64,000 bases of DNA, taken from positions 10,705,001 to 10,769,000 of the forward strand of contig NC_065577.1 in the NCBI RefSeq assembly GCF_937616625.2, read 5' to 3'. Each line of letters opens with the position of its first letter. Positions within the stretch are counted from its first letter, which is position 1. The DNA is from Mercurialis annua (lineage: Eukaryota > Streptophyta > Magnoliopsida > Malpighiales > Euphorbiaceae). Below, piece by piece: positions 1 to 12,310 of this stretch. The translations under genes were made by a program, and so were the position numbers. The notes below the pieces were generated by a model. It saw only the letters and a program-made list of their open reading frames with translations. It was not told the origin of the DNA and ran no database searches.

Positions 1-877
1 GGCCAGTCCTTGGCTTGATCTTGGCTCCCTCCGGCCACCATTTCCGACAAGTTCCAGACTTTTATTCTCACTCAAGCATAAACACTTCATATTCCATGAA
101 AACTTCACCTCAAAACTCATGCAAAATCACTTAGAAATGTGCTAGAAATCTTAATTAAACTTGTTCGTAAAAAATCCATAAAAACCCTAAATCTTATTCA
201 TCAAGAACAACCATGAATCTTGATTACTGGCGTTTAATATTTAGCTCCAAAGTGATGGTGAGAGAGAGGCGCAACTTATCGAAGAAGGAATCGTTTGAAA
301 CGTAGGTCAAATTTGCAAACCGTGGCTTCCACCATTGATGATTATTGAAGAAGAGGAAGAAGATGAAAGTGAGGTAATGAATGTTCTGGATTCTTCGAGT
401 CAAAAGGGATGTGCTTATATGGTGTGGGCTAATTGTCCAATTATATCCCTCAATTCTTAAGGCAATTCCAATTGTTCAATTTCTTTTACTTAAAAACTTC
501 AATAACTAATCCATCTATTTAACCAAGTCGTTTGCGTATCGTTTTCGAATCCATTTTATAAAACGACTTCAAAAATTTATAGAGTCTCTTTAATAATCCA
601 ATTAATATTCAATACGGGCGTTAATACAAAGTTATTACTTTGGGACATTCACTTTATTTTATAATATGTTTCTCAAATTTTCTTTTAGTCCCGACATACT
701 TTATCTCGATGAAGCTCTAACTTCATTTTTCCATTATATAATTTGATAATTAACCCGACCTATTTAAAACTCCATCTTCCTTCAAAATTTCCAAGATTTC
801 TCATATTTTCACTACTTCAATTGCCCAAAATTGGTAACATGCCCATTTTATATTTCTTTAAAATACGGAATATTACA
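1..877 (-). mobile_element. Del/Tekay-like Ty3/gypsy LTR, truncated by window edge
   Basis: Read on the minus strand, the piece begins TGTAATATTCCGT at 877, the usual TGTAAYA start of chromovirus (Del/Tekay) LTRs. The LTR boundary at 38,248 (TGTAATACCCC) has the same arrangement. The other end lies outside the window, so LTR length, TSD and solo status cannot be told. No coding remnant is seen. Confidence 0.5.
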
Positions 878-1380
878 TTTGTATAGCCATCGTGGCTGGT
901 ACTGCAGCAACTACAATAATATTAAGTCAGAAAAAGAAAAAAGATAACAAATGGGCTAAAACAATGGAGATAGCGAAGGAGCTGTTTTGGCGTTGTTATT
1001 TCAAATTGCACCATTTTTAATACTGATAATGGTCTCAAGATCAAATCTTGGCCGACTTTGGAAAATGACATGGCTTTTAATTTGGGGTTTAAAATGTGGA
1101 AGAGAAATGGAGAAGATGATAGCAAATTTGCTCCTTCAAATTTCCTGTCATTTTAATGAAAAGTGTGGAATTATGCAATTTTATACTACAAATTTGGAAC
1201 GCTCATGCAATGAGAGTGAAGTACTCTCTGCATTCCATCCATCGAGAGACGTTCAGGTTAGAAAAATTATTAGAACAGGACAAAGAAAGGGTAAAATAAA
1301 GTAGAGGACCTCCGAAATAAAAATCGTAAAGTAGAGGGACTTTCATATGGGTTTGACCTTTGATTTATGATAAAATAAAA
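878..1380. other. unassigned intergenic DNA
   Basis: Short ORFs on both strands are present here but none resembles a family I know. No terminal repeats or TSDs were recognised. I see nothing to support a gene. Confidence 0.4.
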
Positions 1381-1390
1381 TAAAATAGTA

Positions 1391-1640
1391 AATTTTTACT
1401 TGTATTGTCATAGCCAAACTTTCAAAATTGGCTGATTTACATTTTGAGATATTAGAAACCTTTTGTAGCTATCGTCGAATTAAAGCGAAAAAATTGTCAT
1501 GTCACTCGCTTCGACGTGGCGAGTGACATGATAATTTTTTTGATTCGGTTTGCAATTGACCATAAAAAAATTTAAATATCTAAAGCCGATTTTAAAAAAT
1601 TTGTCTATAATTAAGGACACCCTAAAAAATTTGGTATTAA
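1391..1640. mobile_element. decayed MITE with central hairpin
   Basis: A 17-bp stem (ATTGTCATGTCACTCGC at 1493-1509, complement at 1519-1535, one mismatch) encloses a 9-base loop. Flanking text such as GAGATATTAGAAACCTTTT matches the arm of the MITE at 25,987-26,348, so this looks like an older relative. Termini and TSD are not clear. Confidence 0.4.
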
Positions 1641-1882
1641 AAAAATAAAGGGTTTTTTACACAAATCCCCTAAAAATGCAATAGTGTTGTATTTTTCCCT
1701 CAACATTTTGATTTTGGCAAAAATCTCTCAAAAAAAAAAAAAGTTTTCAAAACTCTCTCATAACCCAAAATAAAAGAAAAATAAAATAAAAAGGACGAAT
1801 TTGCCCCTTTCATCACAAAATTACACAGAGAACTGTCACCAACACAACCTTTGAATCGCATTCACACTTTCCTCTTCACCTA

Positions 1883-2200
1883 TTGACGCTCACCTCACCG
1901 GCCACCTCACACACCCCCACACCAACCGGACAACCACTGCCATCGTCATCATCACTCTCCGAATGGCGATCTGCCCACGCTACATACTACGCAACATCCG
2001 ATCAACGAGACGTCGTCGGCGGAGCATGCGGCTACAGTGACTTAAACAGTGCGGTTACAAAATAGCGACAGTATAAATGAGCGAAACATTGTTCGAAAGA
2101 GGGCAGATTTGTGGGGTTTGTTTTGAATTGAGATGAATTGATGATTTAAAGTGGTGTATTCTATACTCGAGTACAATCGCCGCCTGTGCCGCTAATATAA
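1883..2200 (+). pseudogene. alpha-expansin (EXPA22/23-like) pseudogene fragment
   Basis: Expansins are secreted wall-loosening proteins with an N-terminal double-psi barrel (GH45-like) and a C-terminal pollen-allergen domain. This fragment covers the start of domain 1. One frame gives SEWRSAHATYYATSDQRDVV followed by GGACGYSDLN. A frameshift near 2050 leads to GYKIATV, a stop (TAA), then MSETLFERGQICGVCFELR. A TGA then replaces the expected Cys codon, and IDDLKWCI follows. These match the expansin blocks GGACGYG, ALS.LFe.G..CGaCfel and ..WC. The signal peptide, the HFD motif and domain 2 are missing. With one frameshift and two in-frame stops it cannot make expansin. The C-terminal end near 2200 is approximate. 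Identity as an alpha-expansin is strong; the subgroup is from memory. Confidence 0.82.
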
Positions 2201-2535
2201 GTTGGTCTCTTCTTCTGCAGGTCTATTAGATCTAATTTGAAAATCAAATTCTCTTGTGGTTATTTGCATCTCGACGGAAAAAGCTATCGTTATTTCTCTT
2301 AGATCTGAATCATCACTTATGTTTTAAAGGATAAATTTATAGTGAACATGGTCTGTTGAGTTGTCAATTTGGGTTTGCAATTAATGAATTGATAGGAATT
2401 TACAGTCTCTGATGAACAATTTATAAGACTATGTAATGTTATAGGTTTGATATTATTTTTTCTTCAATTTACTTTGCTTTTATTTTAATTTTTTAATTAC
2501 AAACTTGTTACTGCTTAAGATGTGGATTATGTTGA

Positions 2536-2632
2536 AATTTTGGATGTCATTAGTTATGAGATGCAATTTTGGGTGTCATTAGTTATGAGATTGATCACTG
2601 ACTCTTCTGCAATTTTGGGTGTCATTAGTTGG
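2536..2632. repeat. short triplicated motif
   Basis: The phrase TTTTGGRTGTCATTAGTT occurs three times within about 95 bp. The first two copies are followed by ATGAGAT. This is a local degenerate duplication with no coding meaning seen. Confidence 0.5.
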
Positions 2633-2699
2633 GATGCCTGTTTTAATAGTACAAAAATTGATTAATAAATTGTAAAATATTCTCAAAAGCTTATTCAAT

Positions 2700-4560
2700 T
2701 TTTTATTTTAAATTCTCAGTAGATTAAATAATTTATAATATAATTCTAACTAATTAAATATAAAATTAAAATAGTTCAATATGTGGTATTATTTCAAGTT
2801 CACATACGGTTCACATCAGGTTGCGTTTCAGTTTTATAAATTACCAATTACATTTCATTTAAAAAAAATTGTTCAATTCTTATAATAGACTATATTTCTA
2901 TCTTTAGGTTGCAAATTGTCTTGTTTGATATGTGTGTTTTATGTGTATGTTATGGTTTTGAGAGTTTTTTATTTCTATTTTTTAGGTTTCTAATTGTGTG
3001 TTCTTAGATATATATTTGGCGCCTGTTGGGAAGCTTCATGCAATAGTGAGAACTGTGAAATTGTAAAATACATAACAAATATTTGAAGTTGTACCTTTTT
3101 TCCATTTGAAAAGTTTTAGTATTGCTGTTGGCAAGTAAAAAATGTTATGGTTTTGAGGTTGCTCGGTATTTATAAGTGATAGTTGAATTTTGGTTTGGAT
3201 GGGTATCACTTATCGTGGATAATTGCAGCTTTCTGCAGCTTATAGATGGTTATAGATGAACATTTTAGAGGATTGAATGGTTCATTTATTGGCTTCCAAC
3301 TTAAAGATAAGATATTATCAGTTTTATTTGATCATTGGTAACAAATTGAAAAAGGATAGAATTTTTGTCAATCAAAACCATAATCTTGATTGGCTTGTTT
3401 TTGAAGATTTGTAAAATATTCTCAAAAATTTATCCACTTTTTTATTTTAAATTCTCATAGATTAAATAGTTTATAATATAATTTTAATTGATTAAATAAA
3501 AAATTAAAATAATTCAATACGTGGTATTATTTCAGGTTCACATACAGTTGACATCAGGGTGCATTTTAATTTTATACACTGACAATTACATTTCACTTAA
3601 AAAAATTAATTCAATTCTTATAATAGATTATATTTTAAAATTCTCTTTATATAAAATGTCAAATAAAATTGTAAAGAGTATCAAGACAATTTTTATTAAA
3701 AATTGAATTAAGATAGTTCAGCTGATATAGGTTCACATCAGGTTGATTTTTGGTTTTATAGGCTGTCAAATATATTTCACTTGAAAAAGATATTTAATTT
3801 GTTATTACAGTATATCTCAAAATTCGCTTATATAAAGTGTCATTTAACATCGTAAAGAGCAGTAAGACAAATATTATTAAAAATTAAATTAAGATAGTTC
3901 AGTTGATATAGGTTCACATCTGGTTCACATCAGGTTGATTTTCGATTTTATAGACTGTCAAATACATTTCACTTAAAAAAGAGATATTCAATTTGTATAT
4001 TACACTAAATTTCAAAATTCTTTTTATATAAAATGTATATACTATTGTAAAGAGTACTAAGACAAATTTTATTAATAATTGAATTAAGGTAGTTCAGTTG
4101 ATATAGGTTCACATTCGGTTCACATCAGGTTGATTTTAGGTTTTATAAACTGTTAAATACATTTCACTTAAAATAGATATTTAATTTCTATATTACACTG
4201 AATTTTAAAATTCTCTTTATATAAGATGTATTTAAAATTGTAAATAACAATAAGACAAATTTAAATTGAATTATGGTAGTTCAGTTGATATAGATTCACA
4301 TTAGGTTGATTTCCGGTTTTATAGACTGTCAAATATATTTCACTTAAAAGAGATATTCAATTTATGATTACACTAAATCTCAAAATTCTATATAAAATGC
4401 CTTTTAAGATTGTAAAGAGTAGTAAAACAGATTTATTAATAATTGAATTAAGGTAGTTCAGTTGATAGAGGTAGGTTCACATACGGTTAACATCAAGTTG
4501 ATTTTTGATTCTATAGACTGTCAAATGCATTTTACACAAATTCATGTTCCATACGTAAAT
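2700..4560. repeat. degenerate ~185-bp tandem repeat
   Basis: Five consecutive units start with TAGTTCAG-like text at about 3714, 3895, 4090, 4277 and 4454 (spacings 181, 195, 187, 177). Each contains GGTTCACATCAGGTTGATTT, then a TATAGACTGTCAAAT block, CATTTCACTTAAAA and TTGTAAAGAGTA. Two more diverged copies lie at about 2772 and 3512. Divergence between units is high, so this is an old satellite-like array with no ORF conserved across units. Confidence 0.75.
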
Positions 4561-5254
4561 ACAAAATTAAAAGTAAAAAATAAACCAAAAATAACAAAAA
4601 AATGTTAGAAAACTAAATATTCAAAAAAAAAAAAAATCAAAACAGAAAAGTGAATAACTACAGTGTATGGTTCAATATCCTTGATCCATTCAAAATGAAA
4701 ATTAACATCATCACAAGACAAACTCAGCAAGTTATACTTTTTTGTTAACCAATTTTGAGCATAAGTAACCATTTATCTAAATTTAGTGGTACGAATTGGC
4801 GTGTAATCACATCGATATCACTAGAAGAAACAAGACAAACAATTATATAAAACATCTGTAATGCTTAAAGTTATTCAATATATCTTTTAAAATTATTAAT
4901 CATGATAATAAAAATATAACAATTGAGGACAAACATCACCATCATAAAAGAGAGAATTTTAGGGATCTTTTACATGCTTTCCCTTTCATTCAACATAATT
5001 CAAGACTCTAAGATTAAAAAGAACAGAAAAGAATAAATTGTTGCCTTAAATCTATGTCTAGGCAAACTTGTTTTGCTATAAGATGTTGATTTTACCAACC
5101 AAGTTTGCAGTAAAATGGCAACTTGTGTCAAGATCTGGAATCAAAGTCCCCTTCAAAAGAGTATTAGTAAAAAGAAACTAAAATAAAAAACTGAGTTTAG
5201 GGACAGAAGGCTAGATTCATTTGCACCTAATCCAAACAACAATTCCTTCAACAA
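4561..5254. other. AT-rich intergenic DNA
   Basis: No gene, TIR or TSD pair was recognised in this stretch. Confidence 0.35.
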
Positions 5255-5316
5255 ACCAAAATCAATTTGGAACAAGAAATTTGCTACCAAAATCAATTTG
5301 GAACAAGAAATTTGCT
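5255..5316. repeat. 31-bp perfect tandem duplication
   Basis: Two identical adjacent 31-bp copies (5255-5285 and 5286-5316) contain ATCAATTTGGAACAAG. A third copy starts and breaks off at 5317. Confidence 0.85.
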
Positions 5317-5449
5317 ACCAAAATCTCTCTCTACCAATAAACAAAAACCCCAATTCAATTAAAATCAATATCAATAAATCACAAGTGAAACTAAAATCAA
5401 TTAAAACCTATTATCACACTGAGAACAGCAAATTTAATTCGAAGTAGAC

Positions 5450-5660
5450 AATCAATGGCGGAACCACCACCGGCCGACCGACAAGCCACCGCCGACCATT
5501 TTTGATCGAACCAGAAACCACCATGATCGGAGAAAAAGTCATCACCTACTGGACCGGCACTTCCAGCCACCATAAACTCTAATTTTCAAGTAATCAATGG
5601 TGGAACCACCATAGGACGACCGACGAGCCACCGCCGACTATTTTTTATCAAACCAGAAAT
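5450..5660. repeat. ~142-bp imperfect direct duplication
   Basis: The text starting AATCAATGGCGGAACCACCA at 5450 recurs as AATCAATGGTGGAACCACCA at 5592. The copies share a GAC-CGAC-AGCCACCGCCGA stretch. Both are relatively GC-rich against their surroundings, which suggests a gene-derived or UTR-like origin, but no protein family is recognised. Confidence 0.6.
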
Positions 5661-6267
5661 TTCCATCGGAGCAAAAATAATCACCTCATAAGAAGTGGGG
5701 TGTAATAATTTAGTGTATCAAATACATAATAGGCTATATGTACAATAGGGTTAAAATGGGAATCAAAAATATAAAGAGGTAGGCATGAAAAGCATTTTTA
5801 AATTTTGAGAGATTTCTGCAAAAAGTTAAAACATGGGTCACTAACATAAATTTTTCAATATTTGAGGAATTCAATGTAATTTTCTCAAAAATAAATGCCC
5901 AAAGTTTTTCTTTCTTCTCTGCAATGAATAATATGTGGACATGATGTTGAAGTATAACATTATGAAAAGTCGAATTCCACTAACCAAACAAGCAATAACA
6001 TTGTTGTATATGATATAGCCCAATCATTTGCTCCAAATAAAAATCATTTACTCCAAATAAATTAAGCAATAACGTTGTATATGATATAGCCCAATCTTAA
6101 GCTATTTGTACTATACTTTTTCTTATTTATCTTATTTTTTGAAAATCAGTTAAAATTTAATAGTATTTTTGTACTTTTATTTTACGAATATCAAGAAGCT
6201 TTTATCTTGATAAAATCAAACAAAATAAAAAATTGCAATCACACATCATTATTAGTTATAACATCGG
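5661..6267. other. AT-rich intergenic DNA
   Basis: A direct repeat of the phrase TATATGATATAGCCCAATC occurs at about 6006 and 6078, and a CATTTRCTCCAAATAAA repeat sits near 6027-6062. No gene was seen. Confidence 0.35.
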
Positions 6268-6682
6268 GAGTAAATTATTTTAAAACTCCTCATATTTATC
6301 ATAATTTACAGTTTGATATCTCTTATTTTAAAAATTAAACGATTTGATACTTCTGTTTTAATTTTGTTAACTATAAAGTCCTTCTCTTAAATATAGGTAC
6401 TAAATCATTAACGGAATAAAATGTGAGGTACCAAATCGATTGAAAATGAGGTACTAAATTATTTACATAATTGAAACTGAGATACCGAATCGTTTATATA
6501 ATTGAAACTGAGGTACCAAATCGTTTGAAAGTAAATTTTAAATTATTAACGGAACTAACAGAATCTCCTCATCGTTGACAAAATAAAAACTGAGGTACCA
6601 AATCGTTTGATTTTCAAACATGAAAGGTACCAAACTATATATAAATTATAATAAATGTGAAGGGTCTTAAAATAATTTGCTC
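6268..6682. mobile_element. Mutator-type MITE, 415 bp
   Basis: Terminal inverted repeats of about 40 bp: left begins GAGTAAATTATTTTAAAACT, and the reverse complement of the right end begins GAGCAAATTATTTTAAGACC. The flanking 9-mers TAACATCGG and TAATATCAT match at only 6 of 9 positions, so an aged 9-bp TSD is plausible. The interior repeats the phrase GAGGTACCAAATCGTTTGA. Non-coding. Confidence 0.6.
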
Positions 6683-6778
6683 TAATATCATTAGTTAACA
6701 TTCATACAGCAGTAAAAAGATATTCTATACATAATTAAAAATTAAATGAAATGACAATTAATTTAAAAATCATGCTTT

Positions 6779-6992
6779 ATCACGCAGTTTAAATTTTCTC
6801 ATTTTCATGCACGGACTACCACTTTTTCTCAAATTCATGCACGATGCTAATGTGGCACTCATTCATTGGTGTAAACTGACCTCCACCTCAGCGAATTATA
6901 TTAATAGAGTCATGAAAACTCAGCACCGTGCATGAATTTGAGGAAAAGTGATAGTTTGTGCATGAAAATGAGAAAATTTAAACTGCGTGATT
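6779..6992. mobile_element. foldback MITE remnant
   Basis: Arms of about 70 bp (6779-6848 and 6922-6992) are inverted copies sharing CGCAGTTTAAATTTTCTC and CAAATTCATGCACG. The right side continues with ACGTGTAAAGTTAGTGGAG without a clear left partner, so one outer end is lost. No TSD found. Confidence 0.55.
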
Positions 6993-7162
6993 AAAATGAG
7001 AATACGTGTAAAGTTAGTGGAGTTTTTTGACATTAACTCTTATTTTATTGCTCAATTATGTACATTAATTTTTGGCGTATGGTTGCACTTCTTTTTTTAT
7101 TTTAAAACAAAAATTTAAAAAATAACTAACAAAATAAAATAGAAAAATCTGATAAATTATCA

Positions 7163-7232
7163 ATGAGCTATAATTCAAGCGGTACAAGCACTGCGCATAA
7201 ATCTGTTAGATCGTGAGTTCAATTCCTCAATA
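7163..7232 (+). repeat. tRNA-derived (SINE-like) head
   Basis: An A-box-like stretch (about 7164-7184, AGCTATAATTCAAGCGGTAC) is followed 30-odd bases later by a B-box-like GTGAGTTCAATTCCTC (7213-7228), the spacing of an RNA polymerase III promoter. It does not fold as a sound tRNA. A plant SINE head is the likeliest reading; SINE body and TSD are not proven. Confidence 0.45.
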
Positions 7233-7239
7233 CAAATAT

Positions 7240-8510
7240 TTTTCTTCCCAATTATTTAAAAAAACATCCGATAAATTTTAATTAACTTTTAAAAATTAGA
7301 TTACATAAACATGAACCTTTAGATGGGTTTGCCATAAATTAATAAGTGCTTTGAGTAGGTAAACCTTCAATGGTGGGCTACGTTGGATCTCCATATTATA
7401 CCCCCACGCTTCTCCAATTATATTTGATCAATTTTTTGTCTCTTTCTCGTAATATTTTTAATACAATCTGATAAGTTGGCATTAAGAAATATAAATACTA
7501 TATATATGCATGGAGTCATTCGCTTAATGTTATTATGCTTTTTGTCTTCGCTTGTTTTACATGTTGCCATTCGCATAATGTGCTATTTATTTCCTAAATA
7601 TTATTAAGGAAAAACATAAAAATTATAACAATAATTTGTTTGGGAGTGGTAATATTCAAGAAACATGCTTATTATTCGGAACAAGCCAAAATTATATTAT
7701 CATTTTTATCTGATCATGAGGTGTTCTGAATAGGTTCCAACTATAAAACGGCACCTTTAAACCTTTCACATTAATTATCATTTTTACTTGACTAAATTCA
7801 TCATAAAACATAGTGCTATTGGCTTTTATTCTTTCATAAATATCTAATCGTTTAAACAGTCCCTTAATTACTTATTTTATATAGTCCTATTATAGACGGA
7901 ATTATAAAAAAAACGTCGTTTTAATTGGCATAAAACGACGGCATTTTATGTCAAATAAACCACAAGCGTATAAAATAAAAAATAGTTAAAGAATTAGTTA
8001 AAAATATAAAATATTTATTACCGATCATATAAAATATTCATCAAAAAAAGATCAAATTAAATAGAACTCAACAATAAAGGATTATAGAATGAATTTGGCC
8101 TTTTTGTTTCCATACTAATGGAGTAATATTTTATGTTGATGGGGCACTATACTCCACAAAAAGTATAGAAAAAATAAGAGATAATAAATAAGGTACTATA
8201 AGGTACAATTGTTAATTTCACCAATTAATTGAAAGGGTGTACAACATTTTCCGGAATCATTTAAGACGCACAACTGATAACTAAAACTTTTGAATAGAAA
8301 AGGGAGGAGCAGACAAGTGGTCGAACCTTTGGAATGTTTATTATTTTAATTGTATGAGAAATCAAAATATCATATGCGTTATAATTATTTGTAAACATGT
8401 AACCAAAAATGTTTAAGTTACATATACCGCATGCGAAAGGCTATTTATAAAAATATCATTCTAGATAAAAGTATTTATACAACCACAAAATACAGAGAAA
8501 ATAATAATTG
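7240..8510. other. AT-rich intergenic DNA
   Basis: Small hairpins are present, for example CGTCGTTTT / AAAACGACG near 7915-7941. No gene or mobile element boundaries could be supported up to the Tat LTR at 8511. Confidence 0.35.
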
Positions 8511-10126
8511 TGACCGGATCGGCTATTCGGAGGGTTCGCTCGTCCAAACTTATGTCTGACTTCGAGATCTGAAATGATTTTGAAAAATATAGACTTGTCA
8601 CCTAGCTCAGCTAGAAAATCCTTTTCTACCGACTGGATAACTTCATTCGCTTATTAGTTAGATTATTGTGACCAAAAGACCGGGTTCGATGGACATACCG
8701 AAACTCTTATACTTGGCATATCGATCATATTTTTATGTGCAGGACACATCTAGTTATCTCAACTCAACAATCATGCAATTCACTAGATATAATATTGGAA
8801 ACGTAAACACGCTTAAAAGCTAGTAAACAACTAAAACGCGCATATGACTCGATCTGGACTGACATATGAGACATGTAGAATGTACTCCTAAGCATTCATC
8901 TAATTTTGGTGGTTCCTATCACCCATCAGATAGTGGTTGGTCTGTACCATTTTGCATGCATAAAATCCAATCCGGATGTATAAATGAGGTTGATTTTATT
9001 AAGTCATTTCAAATGCCTATACAACCATTAATTACATTTTCATGGCAATCTTATGATTTGTAAGTGATTTGCTGGATCTGCTAGATTTTACTAAGTTAAC
9101 ACGGTGAGGTTCATTAGCCTGTTAATAATGGATTTGATCATGCTTTGAAAAGCGTATAAACAATTTAAACATACCCATGTGCAGTTGATAAACATACAAG
9201 GTTAGAAAAACTTTTAAACCTTGTAGACCCGGAGTGCCTAGCAATCATATGTCGTTTGAAAGTCTATATGGTTGGAATCTTATATTTTGATCAAAACACG
9301 AAAGTTCTTCGTATCTCTTATATGATTCTACTAGTTTGGATCCTCAGAAGTACCGTTATTTGTTTTATAGGGATCCGAATGTGGAATCTATCTTTAGATT
9401 AATGTGCAGCAATGTGTTCTTGAATGATTGAAGCATTGTAGCTTTATTTAATCGGATGGTGTGTGTGTGCGCGATAGGGGGGTTCGGCCAACACTAATAC
9501 TTCCTAGGGTTTGTGTGCTTTTCTAGTGAGTAATTTTGTCGACCCTCATCTAGGCTGATTAAGGGTCCTATTTATAAAGGTTAGGTTAGGTTAGGAGGGT
9601 TCTAGCTAGAGTCTAAGTCATGTTAGGATTTTGCTAGTCAGAATTAGAGATGTACGAGGATGGTGAAAGTGTGTAGAGTGATAGAGTTTTAGGATTAGGA
9701 ATATCTTTTACTATTATCATTAGGGTTTAATTAATTATAATTCGTATTTCACCTTGCATGCTAAGCAAAAAGACAATAAAAGTTCATTTTGGTGCCCAAA
9801 AATATTAAAAATGACTTCTGCGACCCTAAAGGTTTGGTATGGTCAGCTTTAGTCCGTCAAACTTGCAAATTGGTCCATAAACTTCTAAGATATTGTTACT
9901 AGTCTAATTTTTTAGACTTAGATCACAGCCTCTTTGGAGTTTTATAGGCTATTTGAAGCTAATTACGTTTCAATCCTTCAAGTTTGTAACTGCGCATGGA
10001 TCTGCCTAGCTTGAATCCAATCAAGCGGACCACAAGCTCGTCATTCGGACGAATTTCTCTAGAAATCATCATGGGACGCTTTAGTCCCTTATCACTTTTT
10101 ACCTGTCCGGAAAATGGGTGCCTACA
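8511..10126 (-). repeat. 3' LTR of the Tat/Ogre-like element
   Basis: It aligns by eye with 24,046-25,365 and 28,870-30,790. Shared blocks include CCTTTTCTACCGA, GACCAAAAGACC, ACGCGCATATGACTCGAT, and TACTCCTAAGCAT. It lacks about 0.85 kb of mid-LTR sequence present at roughly 29,660-30,510, so this copy has an internal deletion. The minus-strand start TGTAGGCACCC at 10,126 directly follows the polypurine tract. Confidence 0.7.
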
Positions 10127-10142
10127 GTTTTTCCCCCTCTTT
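10127..10142 (-). other. polypurine tract of the Tat/Ogre-like element
   Basis: The minus strand reads AAAGAGGGGGAAAAAC immediately before the LTR start TGTAGGC. This is the position and composition expected for plus-strand priming. Confidence 0.7.
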
Positions 10143-10859
10143 GATTGGAATTGGCAAAGTAGGTCAATTCTTGTCAAAGAAGAAGCTTGCCAATCAACAA
10201 GCAACAAGAATATTGCCTACTGCTGGAGGTACTCGCTCGCTGGTGGCTTAGTAATGCCCTAGCCTGAGCATTATTGGTTGAGGCGCATGCTCCTGATCCC
10301 ATGCCTCCTAGTTCTAGACTACTATGCATCTGTCCAAGAGTAGGTCTTCTCAGCTGTCCTGAAGGTCATCCGTTAAGTTTGGACTTCCTACTGTGTGCTC
10401 CGTGCAATGAAACTATAAACTCTCAGCCGTCCCGAGAATAATATGGCTTGGACTCCTGGTAGTTATCATGGCCAGTACTTCGTAGGTTTGTAGAAGGGAC
10501 AACATCCTCTTGGATGTCCCAAGGGCCACCCTAGTGCATAGGTATCTGGTAATTATCATGTTCGGTGCCTCTTAGGTTTTTTTTATGGAACAACATCCCC
10601 TTGGAAATCCCAAGGGCCACCCTATTGCGTAGGTGCCTGAATTTTGTAGTTGTTTCACAACTATTGGAAATGTTTAAAGTTTATTTGAACTGTTGCATAT
10701 AATATGATGTCTTCATGACATCAGATTCTCCTCTGTCCGGAGTCTTGCATGTAAGGGCAGGTCGATGTTATGCTGTTCTAGGTATTGCAATATGCAAATA
10801 ATGGTGTGGCGATGTCGTTCTATCGTTAGCCGTTTGAATTGAATCTGTCTTTCTAAAAT

Positions 10860-11340
10860 GTCCTGCTCTATCAAGGCTGCAATCTGGCTGGTCTGATGTA
10901 GATATAGTCAGGTCTGATCCATTGGGAGGTAGTATTCTGGTTCGTCCCCTGAGGAGGTAATCTGCTCTGATCCGCTGAGGAGATGTTCTGGCTTGTCCAC
11001 TGAGGAGGTAGTCTGCTCTGATCCGCTGGGGGAATATTTATTGTCCAGCTTTGCTACGGGGTTGTATTATGGTCTATCCGCTAAGGAGGAGATCTGATAT
11101 AGTCTTTTATTCTATCTACTGGGAGATATTGGTTGTCCTGTTCTACCGAGGATGAAATCCGGTTCGGTCTTCTATTCTGTCCGCTGGGGAAACATTGGTT
11201 ATCCAGTTCTGCCGAGGATGAAATCTTGTTCTATCTTCTATTATGTCCATTGAGGAAGTGTAGATAGCTTGGTCTGATCCTCTAGGGAGATGTAGATGGT
11301 CCATTAGGGAATTTATCCGACATTTTGATGGTTCATGCTG
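10860..11340. repeat. degenerate tandem repeats in the Tat 3' untranslated region
   Basis: Phrases such as TCYGCTGAGGAGGTAGTCTG and CTCTGATCCGCTGRGG recur every 20-60 bp, mixed with TTCTRCCGAGGATGAAATC. The block lies between the antisense PMD gene and the 3' LTR. Variable tandem repeats have been described at this place in Tat/Ogre elements (from memory). Confidence 0.65.
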
Positions 11341-11954
11341 TCAAGTTTGTCCGTATAGGATCTAAAACCCAAAATTATGGTGCTCTGAGGATTTGAAAGT
11401 CTAAGATCCGGTATGTTGAGGATTTGAAAGTCCAAATTCTGGTATGACCTCTTTCGAGTGTGAAATCCCAAATGCCACCTTAGAGGGGGGTGAATAAGAT
11501 ATTTTAAAAATTAAAGAGGTTTAGAGATAGAGGAAAGACATAAGAAATTTAGAGTGGTTTGGATCACAACTCGATCATACTCCACTATTCAATCAAAGAT
11601 TGAGATTTTGATAATCCACTAAATATAAGTGTTTTAAAGTTTAACACTAACTAATATAAATAGATTTTGTAGAGCTTATCTCAAACTCACAAAGTGATTT
11701 TTCAAGGCTAATCACAAACCTACAAACACTAAATGATTAATCAAGAATTGATAATTAACAAAGAAATGAAAAGCAATCAATACAAATTGATGGACAATAA
11801 ATGTTTAGATAAGACAACTGAATGCTTGTAATCTTTGGTTGTTGATAAAGTGTCTAACCAAATAAATATGGTAGACAAGGGGTATTTATAACTCCAACAA
11901 CAAGCCTTTGAATCTTCTAGAAGGAAGCTAAAAAATGTGCTGAAAAGCACTGGC

Positions 11955-12310
11955 TAGCGCCCGCTACCCTTTGGGGTCGTGCCCGCGACCTCTGATGTCC
12001 TCTGACAATACAACGGTTAAGTGCCACTTGGCACCTCTTCATTGGGGCATTCAAATATGATCGTTGAGGAAAATAACAGTTGGAAAGCTCGCGCGCTATC
12101 CATCTGAGTCGCGCCCAATAAGGACCTGAGTAGCGCCCGCTACCCTTTAGGGTCGTGCCCGCGACCTTTAATGTCTTCTGACAATCCAACGGTCAAATGC
12201 CACTTGACATCTCTTCATTGGGGCATTCAAATATGACTGTTGAGGGAAGTAACAGTTAGAAAGCTCGCGCGCTATCCATCTGAGTCGCGCCCAATAAGGA
12301 CCTGAGTAGC
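11955..12310. repeat. 176-bp tandem duplication
   Basis: Copies start with TAGCGCCCGCTACCCTTT at 11,955 and 12,131, and a third partial copy begins at 12,307. Each has GGTCGTGCCCGCGACC, CATTGGGGCATTCAAATATG and GCTCGCGCGCTATCCATC. It is GC-richer than the neighbourhood. It sits in a stretch (about 11,460-12,540) opening with CCACCTTAGAGGGGGGTGAA, a phrase I associate with a widespread plant repeat of unclear class. Confidence 0.75.

Noticed and set aside
7163..7232. Functional tRNA gene
   Set aside because: Acceptor and anticodon stems do not pair; only promoter-like boxes remain.
9959..10262. ORFs on both strands across the end of the Tat 3' LTR
   Set aside because: They cross the LTR/polypurine tract boundary and resemble no protein.
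10860..11340. CRISPR-like array
   Set aside because: Repeats are degenerate, spacing irregular and context is a plant retroelement; a tandem repeat block explains it.
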